Shown in pieces: positions 8,354 to 17,156 of a stretch of 64,000 nt of DNA; the first letter of the stretch is position 1; every line of letters begins with the position of its first letter. A model generated the notes under the pieces. It made no database searches. It had not been told where the DNA came from and saw only the letters and a list, made by a program, of their open reading frames with translations. The DNA is from JAFAGX01 sp035623255 (GTDB taxonomy: Bacteria > Acidobacteriota > Terriglobia > Terriglobales > Acidobacteriaceae), in the NCBI GenBank assembly GCA_035623255.1, contig DASPTU010000061.1, positions 20,977-84,976 of the forward strand, written 5' to 3'. A program made the translations under genes and the position numbers.

Positions 8354-9694
8354 ATGAAAGACACGATGCAGCAACTCAACCGTAACCATTCGCACGAACT
8401 GTTTGAGCGCGCTCAGAAATCGTTGGTTGAGGGCGTCAATTCGCCGTCACGCGGGACTGCGGTGTACCCGGCGGGACCGATCATGCTGGAACGCGGCAAG
8501 GGCCCGCACGTCTGGGACGCTGATGGCAATGAATATATCGATTTCATGATGTCGTTTGGTGCGTTGATTCATGGACACGCTCACCCGAAGCTGGTGTCAG
8601 TTGTCTGCGATGCAATGAACGAAGGCTCGCACTTTGCTTCGGCTACATCGGCTGAACTGGAGGCTGCAGAAGGTTTTCGGCGCATGGTCCCGTCAGCAGA
8701 AGTCGTTCGTTTTGCCAACACCGGCAGCGAGGCAACGATGCTTGCGTTGCGACTGGCGCGGGCGCATACGGCCCGCACGAAATTCCTGAAGTTCGAAGGA
8801 CACTACCACGGTTGGTACGATCCGTTTCTTCTAAATGCCCACAGCCACGCAGCGGGGAAACTAGGTACAAAAGAAGCGCCAGCGCGAATCCCGGATTCGG
8901 AAGGCATACCGCAGACAACCTTTGATGATGTCGTTCTCGCCGCGTGGAATGACGTAGCGGCCCTTGAGCGGATCATGCGACAACATGGGCACCAACTCGC
9001 CGCTGTCATCACCGAACCTATTATGGCTAATATGGGCTGCATTCCACCGCGCGACGGCTATTTGCAGCGATTACGTGAACTGACTCGGGAATACGGCGTA
9101 CTTTTGATTCTTGATGAGGTCGTAACCGGGTTTCGCTATGCGCCCGGGGGCTGCCAGGAGTACTACAAGATTCAGCCGGACCTGAGCACGTTCGGCAAAG
9201 CGTTAGGTGCAGGATTTCCGGTCGGTGCCGTGGCTGGACCGCGCAAGATCATGGATCGCATGCGTTGGGGCGAACATATGGTCCTGCATTATGGAACCTT
9301 CAACGGCCATCGCCTGACGATGAAGGTCGTAGCGGCCAACCTCGATCTGTTGTCCGCGAAGGATGCCTATTCGAGGCTCCATGCCACAGGAGATGCGGTA
9401 ATTTCCGGTCTGCGCGATGTGTTTCGCCGGCGCAAGGTAAGGGCGATCGTGCAAGGATTCGGCCCCATGTTCCAGATTTACTTTACCGATCGCGATGCCA
9501 TCCATGACTACCGCGATTACTGTGCTTACGCAGATACGGCCCGCTATTCTCGCTTTGTGCAGCTTCTACTTGAGCGCGGCATCTACATGACTCCCTCCAA
9601 CGGACTGCACTGGATAATCTCGACAGCGCACACCCAGGACGATGTTGAAGCATTAATGAAGGCGGCCGACCAGGCTTGCGCGGAACTGGGATGA
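8354..9694 (+). CDS. Class III PLP enzyme, glutamate-1-semialdehyde aminomutase-like
   Basis: A 446-residue fold-type I, class III aminotransferase of the HemL branch. Landmarks are GVNSPSR, RFANTGSEATM for the phosphate-binding region, LILDEVVTGFR, and the PLP lysine in STFGKALGAGFP at about K282. Genuine HemL makes 5-aminolevulinate from glutamate-1-semialdehyde. However, this copy sits in a cluster of three SDRs and a ProC-like gene with no other heme gene, so it may act as an aminotransferase or aminomutase on another amino or keto acid. ATG 8354 lies 7 bp after the SDR stop; ATG 8366 is an alternative. Its stop overlaps the next start as ATGA. Confidence 0.82.
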   Translation: MKDTMQQLNRNHSHELFERAQKSLVEGVNSPSRGTAVYPAGPIMLERGKGPHVWDADGNEYIDFMMSFGALIHGHAHPKLVSVVCDAMNEGSHFASATSAELEAAEGFRRMVPSAEVVRFANTGSEATMLALRLARAHTARTKFLKFEGHYHGWYDPFLLNAHSHAAGKLGTKEAPARIPDSEGIPQTTFDDVVLAAWNDVAALERIMRQHGHQLAAVITEPIMANMGCIPPRDGYLQRLRELTREYGVLLILDEVVTGFRYAPGGCQEYYKIQPDLSTFGKALGAGFPVGAVAGPRKIMDRMRWGEHMVLHYGTFNGHRLTMKVVAANLDLLSAKDAYSRLHATGDAVISGLRDVFRRRKVRAIVQGFGPMFQIYFTDRDAIHDYRDYCAYADTARYSRFVQLLLERGIYMTPSNGLHWIISTAHTQDDVEALMKAADQACAELG

Positions 9695-10485
9695 AGGCGA
9701 TCGTCTTCGTTGGGGGCGGTCGCATCACGAGCGCACTATTGGCCGGATTGAAGCTGGCGAAATATCGCACGCCATTGCTGGTCTACGATCACAATCTTCA
9801 CAAACTCAGAAAATTGCGCAGGGCCTACGGGGTCACGACGGAAAAGAATCTTAAGCGAGCGATCGCGCAAGCAGGAATTCTTGTGATCGCGGTGAGACCT
9901 GGTTCCCTCAACGATCTCTTGGAAGAGATCGGCCCGGTCAATCGTCCACTGATTGCCGTGAGCCTGGCGGCTGGGGTGCCTCTAGCAAGATTGTGGAGGC
10001 GACTGGGGCGGCCGGTCTTATGGGCGCGAGCGATGCCGAGTCCCGTGTGCCGGATCGGCAGGGGTTTGACAGCATTGACCTTCCCACGTCGCTTCCCCGC
10101 CAGCGCTCAACGCGAGGTCACGAATCTTTTTGCCGCAGTGGGGCAGGTATTGGAAATTCCCGAAAAACAGTTTGATGCGTTCACCGTCACGTATTCCTGC
10201 AGCCATGGCTATCATGCGCTGTCCACACTGACAGAGGCGGCCGAAGAACAAGGGTTGAACCGAAAGGCGGCCCTGGTCGCGGCTGCCCATGCGCTGGCGG
10301 ATGGGATCGCCGCGTGGAAAGATGGGAATACGTCTTTGAAAAACCTGCTGCGTGAGGCCGCAACTCCAGGTGGGATCGCGGCAAATGTGATTGAATCGAT
10401 GGACCGTGCCGGCCACAAGAAATGCATTGAATCGGGCTTGGCTGCGGGGCTCTCCCGTGCTAAAAGTAATAGCAAGCTGATTTAA
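9691..10485 (+). CDS. Pyrroline-5-carboxylate reductase family protein (ProC-like)
   Basis: About 264 residues. The ATG at 9691 overlaps the previous TGA as ATGA, so translation is coupled. It begins MKAIVFVGGGRITSALL, a variant of the ProC nucleotide-binding start (usually GxGxMG). VSLAAGVP and RAMPSPVCRIGRGLTAL match the ProC core, and the C-terminal dimerisation domain keeps LREAATPGGIAANVIESMD. ProC reduces P5C to proline with NADPH. The GGGRI loop and the neighbourhood suggest a paralogue acting on a related cyclic imine, possibly made by the upstream aminotransferase-like enzyme. That is inference. Confidence 0.8.
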   Translation: MKAIVFVGGGRITSALLAGLKLAKYRTPLLVYDHNLHKLRKLRRAYGVTTEKNLKRAIAQAGILVIAVRPGSLNDLLEEIGPVNRPLIAVSLAAGVPLARLWRRLGRPVLWARAMPSPVCRIGRGLTALTFPRRFPASAQREVTNLFAAVGQVLEIPEKQFDAFTVTYSCSHGYHALSTLTEAAEEQGLNRKAALVAAAHALADGIAAWKDGNTSLKNLLREAATPGGIAANVIESMDRAGHKKCIESGLAAGLSRAKSNSKLI

Positions 10486-10488
10486 ATT

Positions 10489-10518
10489 CTCGCCACCTTC
10501 GCCCTCGCTACCTTCGCC
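10489..10518. repeat. Two-copy 15-bp tandem repeat
   Basis: CTCGCCACCTTCGCC is followed at once by CTCGCTACCTTCGCC, with one mismatch. It starts 4 bp after the proC-like stop codon. No function is evident. Confidence 0.5.
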
Positions 10519-10624
10519 ACACGAAAACCTTAGACCGAGAAGTTACCTGCGTAACTAGTCCCTGTGTCTCACGAGGGCTATTTTCGGGAGTGCGGTCGAT
10601 ATTCCTGATGCGCAAAGGAGTTTT

Positions 10625-11515
10625 GTGTCCTTCAAGGTTGCTGTCTTTATTCTTTTGTTCGTATCTACAGGATTCGCCGAAGACCACGTCGCGAAGCCGA
10701 TTGATTGTTCCCAGTTGCTCACATGGATGGTCGCGGGCATTCCCAGCCAACGGCTTTCGCGGTTAGTTCATGAACGGGGAATTAAGTTACAGGTGGGTCA
10801 AAACGCGGCCGAGTTTTTGGAAAATATCGGAGCAGCCAACGATCTTCTCAGCGAGATGCGCAAACCGGGTGCATTCCCCAACGGTGCGCAAAACGATGAT
10901 TGCCCAGCGGATCTGCTGAATGCCGCTGAACTGGTCCATCGGCATAGATATGCAGATGGGGAAACCATTGTGAAAAGGCTGCTGGTCGCCGATCCGGAGA
11001 ATGCAGATTTGCACCTGGCCTTGGGTTCTCTCCGCATGCAGCAGGGCGACGTCGACGAAGGCTTCGACGATTATGCAGATGCAAAAGATTTAGACCCTAC
11101 GTTTCCGGAAATCCATAACGGGCTTTCGGAGGTGTTTTACCGCTCGAATGACGGGGAAAACGCAATTGCGGAAGCCCGAACGGCTTTGAGCATTGATCCA
11201 CAGAACGCGGAAGGCTACCGCTACCTTGGGCTGGGACTCTATGCCAACGAGAACTACCCGGCGGCGCTACATGCCTTTCAGGAATCACTGAAACGGGACC
11301 CCAACCAGGCGGACACTTATTACGACCTTGGTCTGGTGCAAATGACAGACAAGAAGCTGTCGGCAGCGGCGGAATCGTTTCGCAATGCAATACGGCTTAA
11401 TCCAGAACTTTCGCAAGCCCGCACCAAATTGAACCTTGTTTTACATGAGCTTGGGCCGACCCGTGCGGCCGTAGATGAGACCAAGCCCAAGTCCGACAGG
11501 GGTACCCGTCAGTAG
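10625..11515 (+). CDS. Exported tetratricopeptide-repeat protein
   Basis: 296 residues from GTG 10625, preceded by a strong AAAGGAG at 10614-10620. A short signal peptide (residues 1-18, VAVFILLFVSTGFA) is followed by a 75-residue region and about five TPR units (residues 95-270), such as LHLALGSLRMQQGDVDEGFDDYADAKDLDP. These form a helical scaffold for protein-protein contacts, probably in the periplasm. No catalytic motif. It stands alone, 139 bp from the upstream gene. Confidence 0.8.
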   Translation: MSFKVAVFILLFVSTGFAEDHVAKPIDCSQLLTWMVAGIPSQRLSRLVHERGIKLQVGQNAAEFLENIGAANDLLSEMRKPGAFPNGAQNDDCPADLLNAAELVHRHRYADGETIVKRLLVADPENADLHLALGSLRMQQGDVDEGFDDYADAKDLDPTFPEIHNGLSEVFYRSNDGENAIAEARTALSIDPQNAEGYRYLGLGLYANENYPAALHAFQESLKRDPNQADTYYDLGLVQMTDKKLSAAAESFRNAIRLNPELSQARTKLNLVLHELGPTRAAVDETKPKSDRGTRQ

Positions 11516-11662
11516 AGCACGGCTGGCGGATTACCGCTGTGGACCCGGAACGGGACTTGAGCCGAGGTCATGAACTCCCGTGCTCTCGGCGGGGCAGGTG
11601 CTTGTTCTTACAATGAATCCGGCGCGGTCAGCTCGACGCGCTGGGGCTAGCGAGGTTACCAC

Positions 11663-12292
11663 ATGAGCGCAATCCCAACTGTGAGAGATAACGGAACGCA
11701 GGTAGTTGGTGCGAGAGCCACGGGCATTCAGGCGGGGCGAGCGTCCGCACCACTCCACGAGGTTGCACGGAAGCCTGTGGGCTATGGCCTCCCTTGCTCG
11801 AAGTGTCGCACCTATTATCCGGCTGATCTGAAAGCCTGCCCCATCTGCAAAAGCACGGAACGCGTTACAGTTACTGCGGTCAAAGTTCCGGTTCCGGTGA
11901 ACCCCGCCGAGGAATTGCCCGACCCAGCCGTCCTGGAAGAAGAGCGGGAGCGCTTCTTGCGGGAATTCAAAGAACAATTGTCCACGCTGGAGACGTCGGG
12001 GTCGGCGTTTCCGCGCTGCTTAAACGAAGAAAACCATCCCGGCGAATTCGTGTCGGCCGCCGTTTGCCAGAGCTGTTATGAGCAGTTGCAAGAGAGAGTC
12101 GACATACTCGAAGCCGCCCTGCAAATGGATTTGAAAGAAGCCGCACAGATTATCTATGACGCGGTTTGGGCAGATCCTTCTGATCCCAGCAAAACCTACG
12201 AGAATGCTGCGAGCGCCCTGCTGACGGAACTGCGAAAACGCTCCGGAGTCCCACAGACCTTCGCCTTGCTACGACCGGCCATTGCAGAGTAA
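11663..12292 (+). CDS. Hypothetical protein with two Cys-pair (zinc-ribbon-like) motifs
   Basis: 209 residues, no signal peptide or membrane helix. CSKC and CPIC, 14 residues apart, form a zinc-ribbon knuckle in the first third. An acidic helical segment (EEERERFLREFKEQL) follows, then a second cluster, CLNEENH...CQSC, that could bind another metal. The C-terminus is helical. Probably a cytosolic metal-stabilised scaffold or nucleic-acid-binding protein; the family is unknown to me. It ends 37 bp before the convergent CBM9-like gene. Confidence 0.65.
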   Translation: MSAIPTVRDNGTQVVGARATGIQAGRASAPLHEVARKPVGYGLPCSKCRTYYPADLKACPICKSTERVTVTAVKVPVPVNPAEELPDPAVLEEERERFLREFKEQLSTLETSGSAFPRCLNEENHPGEFVSAAVCQSCYEQLQERVDILEAALQMDLKEAAQIIYDAVWADPSDPSKTYENAASALLTELRKRSGVPQTFALLRPAIAE

Positions 12293-12329
12293 TGGCAGCA
12301 TTCTGCAACTGGCCACCCGACCGAAAGGG

Positions 12330-13082
12330 TCACTCACTGGAATTCTTCACGAAGCGCAACGTCCCGAATGCGGCAGGAACGTGAAAGTTAGGCGTTGGCG
12401 TCAGAGTGGGCTGCCAAGCGAGATAGGCGCGAGGTTCCCGCGAGCCTTCGACTCGATAGAAATTTGCCCGCCAGGCCCTTGAGGGGTCGAACTGTTTCGT
12501 GAGTGCGGCGAGCGGAATTGCCAGCTCGGCCACCCACGTTCCGGACTTTGGGTCGATAACTACGGAGCGTTGCAGACCGCTTTTCAAGTCCGATAGCCCG
12601 CCGGGAAAGATATCCAGGTCAATCCACATGCCATTCGGGCCCACTTCGAACTCACGATAGAAGTGCTCGCGTGAGGGATCAGGCTGCAGAAACGCCTCGG
12701 CTACGTCGCGGTCCCAGAGATGGTCGCGGCGGCCATTGGCGTCGGAATCGTTGAAAACGTAAAGCTCGCGATAGCGGCATTCGAAACGCAAATACAAAGT
12801 GCGCTCAGACCACAGAAGGCGGACTTCTGTTTGCCGCGCAGGATCGGCATTCTTGCCTTGCCAATCTGAGTAGAAAACTATCGGAGTCGCGCGTTGCCAT
12901 TCCGGAGCCGAATGGTTGGCATCCAGCACGATTTCGTGGTCAACGTAAATTGCGACGGCTTCCGAAGTTACGGCTGAGTGCGTCATCAACCTGTTCCCTG
13001 CCATCATTATTAACACTAGGGGGAAAAGTACCGCGATTAAGAGCGCTTTAAAGCTGGTTGCAATAAGGGAGTTTCGCGCCAT
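12330..13082 (-). CDS. Membrane-anchored or exported CBM9-like domain protein
   Basis: 250 residues. An N-terminal hydrophobic segment (about 13-31, ALLIAVLFPLVLIMMAG) acts as signal or anchor. The rest resembles the carbohydrate-binding module family 9-like fold: LDANHSAPEWQRA at the start, VRLLWSERTLYLRFEC, a central DRDVAEAFLQPD and a late WVAELAIPLAAL. Such domains bind sugars or glycan ends at the cell surface, but similar stand-alone proteins are uncharacterised. Divergent from ada, sharing a 62-71 bp intergenic region. Confidence 0.72.
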   Translation of the reverse strand: MARNSLIATSFKALLIAVLFPLVLIMMAGNRLMTHSAVTSEAVAIYVDHEIVLDANHSAPEWQRATPIVFYSDWQGKNADPARQTEVRLLWSERTLYLRFECRYRELYVFNDSDANGRRDHLWDRDVAEAFLQPDPSREHFYREFEVGPNGMWIDLDIFPGGLSDLKSGLQRSVVIDPKSGTWVAELAIPLAALTKQFDPSRAWRANFYRVEGSREPRAYLAWQPTLTPTPNFHVPAAFGTLRFVKNSSE

Positions 13083-13153
13083 GCCAGCAATTTTACTTTG
13101 AGCGCAAGAAGTGGATGGCGCTACACACAGGTGAGGTCTAACGTTTGGTCATT

Positions 13154-14254
13154 ATGACTACGAATGCGATACTCGGATTGGCGGAAACTGGAGAGATGGC
13201 AGGAAATAACGAAGGCCGATGGTGGGAAGCGGTGCAGACGCGAGATGCGAGCCAGGATGGCCGGTTTGTTTTCGCGGTGTCCTCGACAGGCGTGTATTGC
13301 CGGCCCTCGTGTCCTTCGCGGCGGCCTCGACGGGAGAATGTTTCGTTCTTCCAGCAGCCGGAAGAGGCAGAAAAGGCAGGATTCCGGCCGTGTCTGCGCT
13401 GCCGGCCGAGGGCAACCGGTGGGAACGGCCGTTTGCGGCTGGTAAGAACAATCTGCCGCTACATTGAGCAGCATCTGGATGAGCCGCTCACGCTCGTCAG
13501 GCTCGGCTACGAATTTCATCTGAGCCCGTTTCATCTGCAGAGGACTTTCAAGTCGGTGCTGGGGATCACGCCGAAGTCTTACGCGGATTCATGCCGTATG
13601 AATCAACTGAAGAGCAATTTGCGTGCGGGCCACTCGGTTACCCGGGCAATGTATGACGCCGGGTATAGCTCGAGCAGCCGGCTGTATGAACGCACTGCAT
13701 CGCAGCTCGGCATGACTCCGGACAAATATCGGCGCGGCGCAATCGCCGCTCAGATTCGTTATACCTGCGCGGATTCACCCCTAGGGCGCATGTTGGTTGC
13801 GGCCACGGACAAGGGGATTTGCGCCATTCAGTTTGCTGACACCGACGAAGAGCTGGAACAGGGACTGAAACACGAGTTTCCTTTTGCGATCCGCAAGCGC
13901 GACGACGATTTCATGCGGGAGTGGAAAGAGGATCTGCTTCGGAAATTACGCGGCCAGAAGATCAATACGGCGCTTCCACTGGATATCCAGGCCACTGCGT
14001 TCCAGCGGCGCGTGTGGTCATATCTGCAGTCGATACCGCGGGGCGAGACCCGCTCGTATGCGGCGGTCGCCAAGGCAATTGGGAAGCCAACCGCCTACCG
14101 TGCTGTAGCGCGGGCATGCGCCACGAACCCGGTTGCGGTGGCCATTCCCTGCCACCGCGTGGTAAGCAGCAGCGGCAGTACTGGAGGGTATCGCTGGGGA
14201 ATGGAACGCAAGGAAGCGCTGTTGGAGATGGAACGCAAGCGTGCATCCGTCTGA
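13154..14254 (+). CDS. ada: Bifunctional regulator / O6-methylguanine-DNA methyltransferase Ada
   Basis: About 366 residues from ATG 13154. TTG 13145 has a GGTGAGG 8 nt upstream, and ATG 13196 is a third option. The N-terminal Ada zinc domain has VYCRPSCPSR (methyl-phosphotriester acceptor about C49) and CLRC. An AraC-type HTH follows (LVRLGYEFHLSPFHLQRTFK, then YSSSSRLYER). The C-terminal methyltransferase domain has the IPCHRVV active site (about C333) and the later GYRWG. All three parts are intact, so it should repair alkylated DNA and activate the adaptive response. Unusually, the zinc domain, HTH and methyltransferase are all that is present; no alkA or alkB lies nearby. Confidence 0.93.
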   Translation: MTTNAILGLAETGEMAGNNEGRWWEAVQTRDASQDGRFVFAVSSTGVYCRPSCPSRRPRRENVSFFQQPEEAEKAGFRPCLRCRPRATGGNGRLRLVRTICRYIEQHLDEPLTLVRLGYEFHLSPFHLQRTFKSVLGITPKSYADSCRMNQLKSNLRAGHSVTRAMYDAGYSSSSRLYERTASQLGMTPDKYRRGAIAAQIRYTCADSPLGRMLVAATDKGICAIQFADTDEELEQGLKHEFPFAIRKRDDDFMREWKEDLLRKLRGQKINTALPLDIQATAFQRRVWSYLQSIPRGETRSYAAVAKAIGKPTAYRAVARACATNPVAVAIPCHRVVSSSGSTGGYRWGMERKEALLEMERKRASV

Positions 14255-14561
14255 CCTTAGTTTTTCGATTCGACGCATTAGGCGAAATGCCATCAGGCGG
14301 TGAGTCATCCGCAATATGCTATCTCCTTGTTTGTTCGCGTGCTTTTTATTCTGTCATCCTGAGTAGCCTTCAGGCTCAGGATGACAATCGCCTCCGATGG
14401 CAAAAATTCAGTAAGGATTAGCGCAGGTTCCCAGCAAAGGGCGCTTAGGAAGGTTCGTATTCCGGCAAAATTAACGGGACTCGGGCAGGGTGTGTTCTCT
14501 GCCGACAGAATGCCCGTCACGAACATCAGTATCAACACTTGTAGACCGAGGTGCCCCATCT
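14255..14561. other. Convergent intergenic region (307 bp) with one hairpin
   Basis: It lies between the 3' ends of ada (plus) and the CehA/McbA-type gene (minus). The only structure I see is the inverted repeat at 14352-14386. Short open frames here lack ribosome-binding sites and family resemblance. Confidence 0.6.
14352..14386. terminator. Perfect 12-bp inverted repeat between convergent genes (bidirectional terminator or REP)
   Basis: TGTCATCCTGAG is followed after an 11-nt loop by its exact reverse complement CTCAGGATGACA. It lies about 100 bp after ada and 176 bp after the convergent gene. There is no long T tract, so either a terminator or a palindromic repeat is possible. TGTCATCCTGAG also resembles the end of the 6621-6709 element (GTCATCCCGAG), which favours a shared repeat family. 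Confidence 0.55.
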
Positions 14562-17105
14562 TTACTTTTGAAACTTGACGTATATACCACGCGCTTGGTC
14601 GAGAAGGTTGAGTACCGAAGTTTTCTCTGCGTCCGTGTTCCAGTCATGATTGGCTTTGGCGGATTCCATCAGGCGATCGAGCCATGCCAAAAAGTAGGAG
14701 GCGTCCTCGGGCGATTTCGCGCTGGATCCAGCCACGCTAATGTAAACCGGGCTAGTAGTCGCGTAGGGATATAGATCCAAAACCGGATATTCGGATTTAT
14801 TGCTCCAGGCTCGCAGCAGACACCAGCCGCTCCGGGAAAGCGGGAGAACATCCTGAACGTCGGCGGTTTCGCGATCCCCGCCTAGCTTCAAATCACGAGC
14901 AACTTCGCCATTACATACCACCTGGAAGTGATCGACGGGCACGATCGAGCGCATCCAGGCCGTGAACTTGACCCGATTCTGCCCGGCTGGAAGCGTAATC
15001 TCGTCGCCAGGGTCTTTGCCTCCAACAGTGAAACCAAGCAGCGGGCCATTTGTGGCAAAGGTATGCCCCTGCTTTAGCGATCCAAGCCAGGCGGAGATGT
15101 TGAGCGGGCCGGGCGGGATCTTCACGTACACGCGATTCAGACCTACCGGTCCACGAAGTGAGGCATAGTTCGCCATAGCATCCGTGCCTGCTGCGGCAGG
15201 AAGATGAAAGCCCAGATTCAGAAGGCGATACCAGACATCCGCGGTAGATTTGTGCTCGCTGAAGCCGACCACCTCGATGTAATCCACCTTGCCCAACGCA
15301 ACGTCGACCGGCAGTTCGTCGGTGAGGGATGCGTCTTTGGCCGGGTCGGGAATGGCGTCAAAAGGATGAGCATAGCCGACGAGTGCATGCTGGGCATGAG
15401 CCATGTCTGCTACGTCTGCATTGGTGGGTACAAGGCTCGCAGCGGCGGTGCCCGGGTATGCTGCGTAGCCTGGGATGAGGAGGATTCGTGTGAGGTTTAA
15501 CAGGCCCAAATGCCCCCAATAGCTGGTATGGAATTCCTGACCGTGAAAGAGGAGATTTGTAGGCGTCGAGGCCTGATCAGGTTTCGGGCTGAAGTAAGAG
15601 ATATCCGGAATACGCTGCTCTTTGTTGACAATTAGATCTTCGACGATCGGCAGGTTTTCCGCGACGGCTTGCGCAACCAGGTGCGCAGGCGTGTTTCGGT
15701 ATGTGCCACCGTAGTTCATGTGAACGTGGGCGTCACCGCTGACCCATCGGGAGCCTGATTCCAGCGGAATCTTGAGCGGCTGCAGGCGAATCGTGAGTTT
15801 TGCAGATTCGTCAGGTGCGATGTGAATGGTCTGTGCTGCGGCGCGAAATTCGAAGCCCTTCATGGCTTCTACAGTTACGTTTCCGGGCGGAACATCAAGC
15901 TTTGCAACTCCGGACATATGGAAATAATGTGCTTCAAATGGGCGCTCGGCGCGTACGAAGTTATCGTCAGCATGCATCCAGACGTCATCGGGAGCGTAGG
16001 TACGGCCGTCAGCGCCGGTGACTGAAACCCGCGCCGGCGTTGGCTTTCCCGATGGATCAAGCACGGCGATCAAAATGCGGACCATGGGATTGAGATATCG
16101 CCGCTGGTTGATAGCGACCTGAGTTTGAGCTCCCCCGGGAATCTCCTGAGTCCACAGAGAGGTGTTTCCCCCTCGATTCGAAATGAAGGCGATCTTCTTC
16201 CCGTCAGGCGACCAGCGCGGATTGATATTGTCGAAGTCGCCATACGAAAGGGGAAATGCGTCGCCTCCGTCCGATGGCATGATCCAAAGCTGGTGCCATT
16301 GCCGGCCCAGATAAGAGGCGTACACCATGCGTTTGCCGTCCGGAGAGAAGTCGGGGCGAGCTCTCCAGGTGGTTTCCTCGTAATGAATTTCGTGAGCCTC
16401 TGCCCCAGGCTCCGCCTTCATCCGCCAGAAACCGCCGGTGCCGTAGATGTGGCCGCGATTCGAGATGAAGAGCAGTTCCGAGCCATCGCGCGACCAGGTT
16501 GGGCTGATCTCGTGATCGAATTCGCTGTAATAGTAGCGTGGCAGATTGCTGCGACTTTCGCCGGTTGCTCGCTGGACGTTGCGCAGCTCGACGTTGATGA
16601 AGTCACCCACGAAGATGTGGAAATGCCCCTTATACGACGTGGAAACAAAAGCAATGCGTTTGCCGTCGGGGGAGAAACGCGGCTCTACGTTGACCGCACC
16701 ACCGGAGGTAAGCTGACGCGATTGCCGGGTGTCCAGATTGAGCACCCAAAGCTCGATCGCATCTTTGTTGTACGACGAGTACACGAGCCAATGGCCGTCC
16801 GGCGAGACGTCTGGCTGGTAATCGTATCCCGGGCCGGCCGTTAGTTGCTCAGCGGTTGCCGAATCGAAATTCTGCTTCCAGAGCGATCCGGCCATTGAGT
16901 ACGCCAGAGTGTGCGAATCAGGCAGCCAGGCTGCGGAACTCGGCCCGGTTGTGAGTTGTGGCAGGTACATCTCGCGGTAGTAATAGGGATGCGGAAGATC
17001 GATCTGCTTCAAGACGAGCTCGCGTTGGGCAACGACGGGCAATGCCGTGCACAAAAGGACGAGGCTTAAGAGTGTTGGGTTGGACAGACATCCAGTTTTC
17101 TGCAT
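14562..17105 (-). CDS. Secreted TolB-type beta-propeller fused to a CehA/McbA-type metallohydrolase
   Basis: 847 residues with a signal peptide (LLSLVLLCTALPVVAQ). Residues about 50-330 hold WD40-like PD40 repeats: PDVSPDGHWLVYSS, EPRFSPDGKRIAFVS, PDFSPDGKRMVYAS and NPRWSPDGKKIAFIS. A beta domain follows, then from about residue 455 a PHP/CehA-McbA hydrolase region starting SGDAHVHMNYGG, with YAHPFDAI and GTDAMANY as further candidate metal ligands. The C-terminal part is beta-rich. CehA and McbA hydrolyse carbaryl, but most relatives have unknown substrates. The gene lies 51 bp downstream of the CocE-type hydrolase on the same strand, so the two exported hydrolases probably work together. 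Confidence 0.82.
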   Translation of the reverse strand: MQKTGCLSNPTLLSLVLLCTALPVVAQRELVLKQIDLPHPYYYREMYLPQLTTGPSSAAWLPDSHTLAYSMAGSLWKQNFDSATAEQLTAGPGYDYQPDVSPDGHWLVYSSYNKDAIELWVLNLDTRQSRQLTSGGAVNVEPRFSPDGKRIAFVSTSYKGHFHIFVGDFINVELRNVQRATGESRSNLPRYYYSEFDHEISPTWSRDGSELLFISNRGHIYGTGGFWRMKAEPGAEAHEIHYEETTWRARPDFSPDGKRMVYASYLGRQWHQLWIMPSDGGDAFPLSYGDFDNINPRWSPDGKKIAFISNRGGNTSLWTQEIPGGAQTQVAINQRRYLNPMVRILIAVLDPSGKPTPARVSVTGADGRTYAPDDVWMHADDNFVRAERPFEAHYFHMSGVAKLDVPPGNVTVEAMKGFEFRAAAQTIHIAPDESAKLTIRLQPLKIPLESGSRWVSGDAHVHMNYGGTYRNTPAHLVAQAVAENLPIVEDLIVNKEQRIPDISYFSPKPDQASTPTNLLFHGQEFHTSYWGHLGLLNLTRILLIPGYAAYPGTAAASLVPTNADVADMAHAQHALVGYAHPFDAIPDPAKDASLTDELPVDVALGKVDYIEVVGFSEHKSTADVWYRLLNLGFHLPAAAGTDAMANYASLRGPVGLNRVYVKIPPGPLNISAWLGSLKQGHTFATNGPLLGFTVGGKDPGDEITLPAGQNRVKFTAWMRSIVPVDHFQVVCNGEVARDLKLGGDRETADVQDVLPLSRSGWCLLRAWSNKSEYPVLDLYPYATTSPVYISVAGSSAKSPEDASYFLAWLDRLMESAKANHDWNTDAEKTSVLNLLDQARGIYVKFQK

Positions 17106-17156
17106 GAATGGCGGATTATATCGGACTAACTGGCCGCGTGGCGCAAGCCGATGGCC

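Noticed and set aside
13757..13766. CCCCTAGGGC inside ada
   Set aside because: Lies in coding sequence, lacks the N4 centre and flanks, so it is not a copy of the 31.2/31.8 kb palindrome.
16125..16844. 239-codon plus-strand open frame inside the CehA/McbA-type gene
   Set aside because: Antisense shadow; the minus frame contains PD40 repeats.
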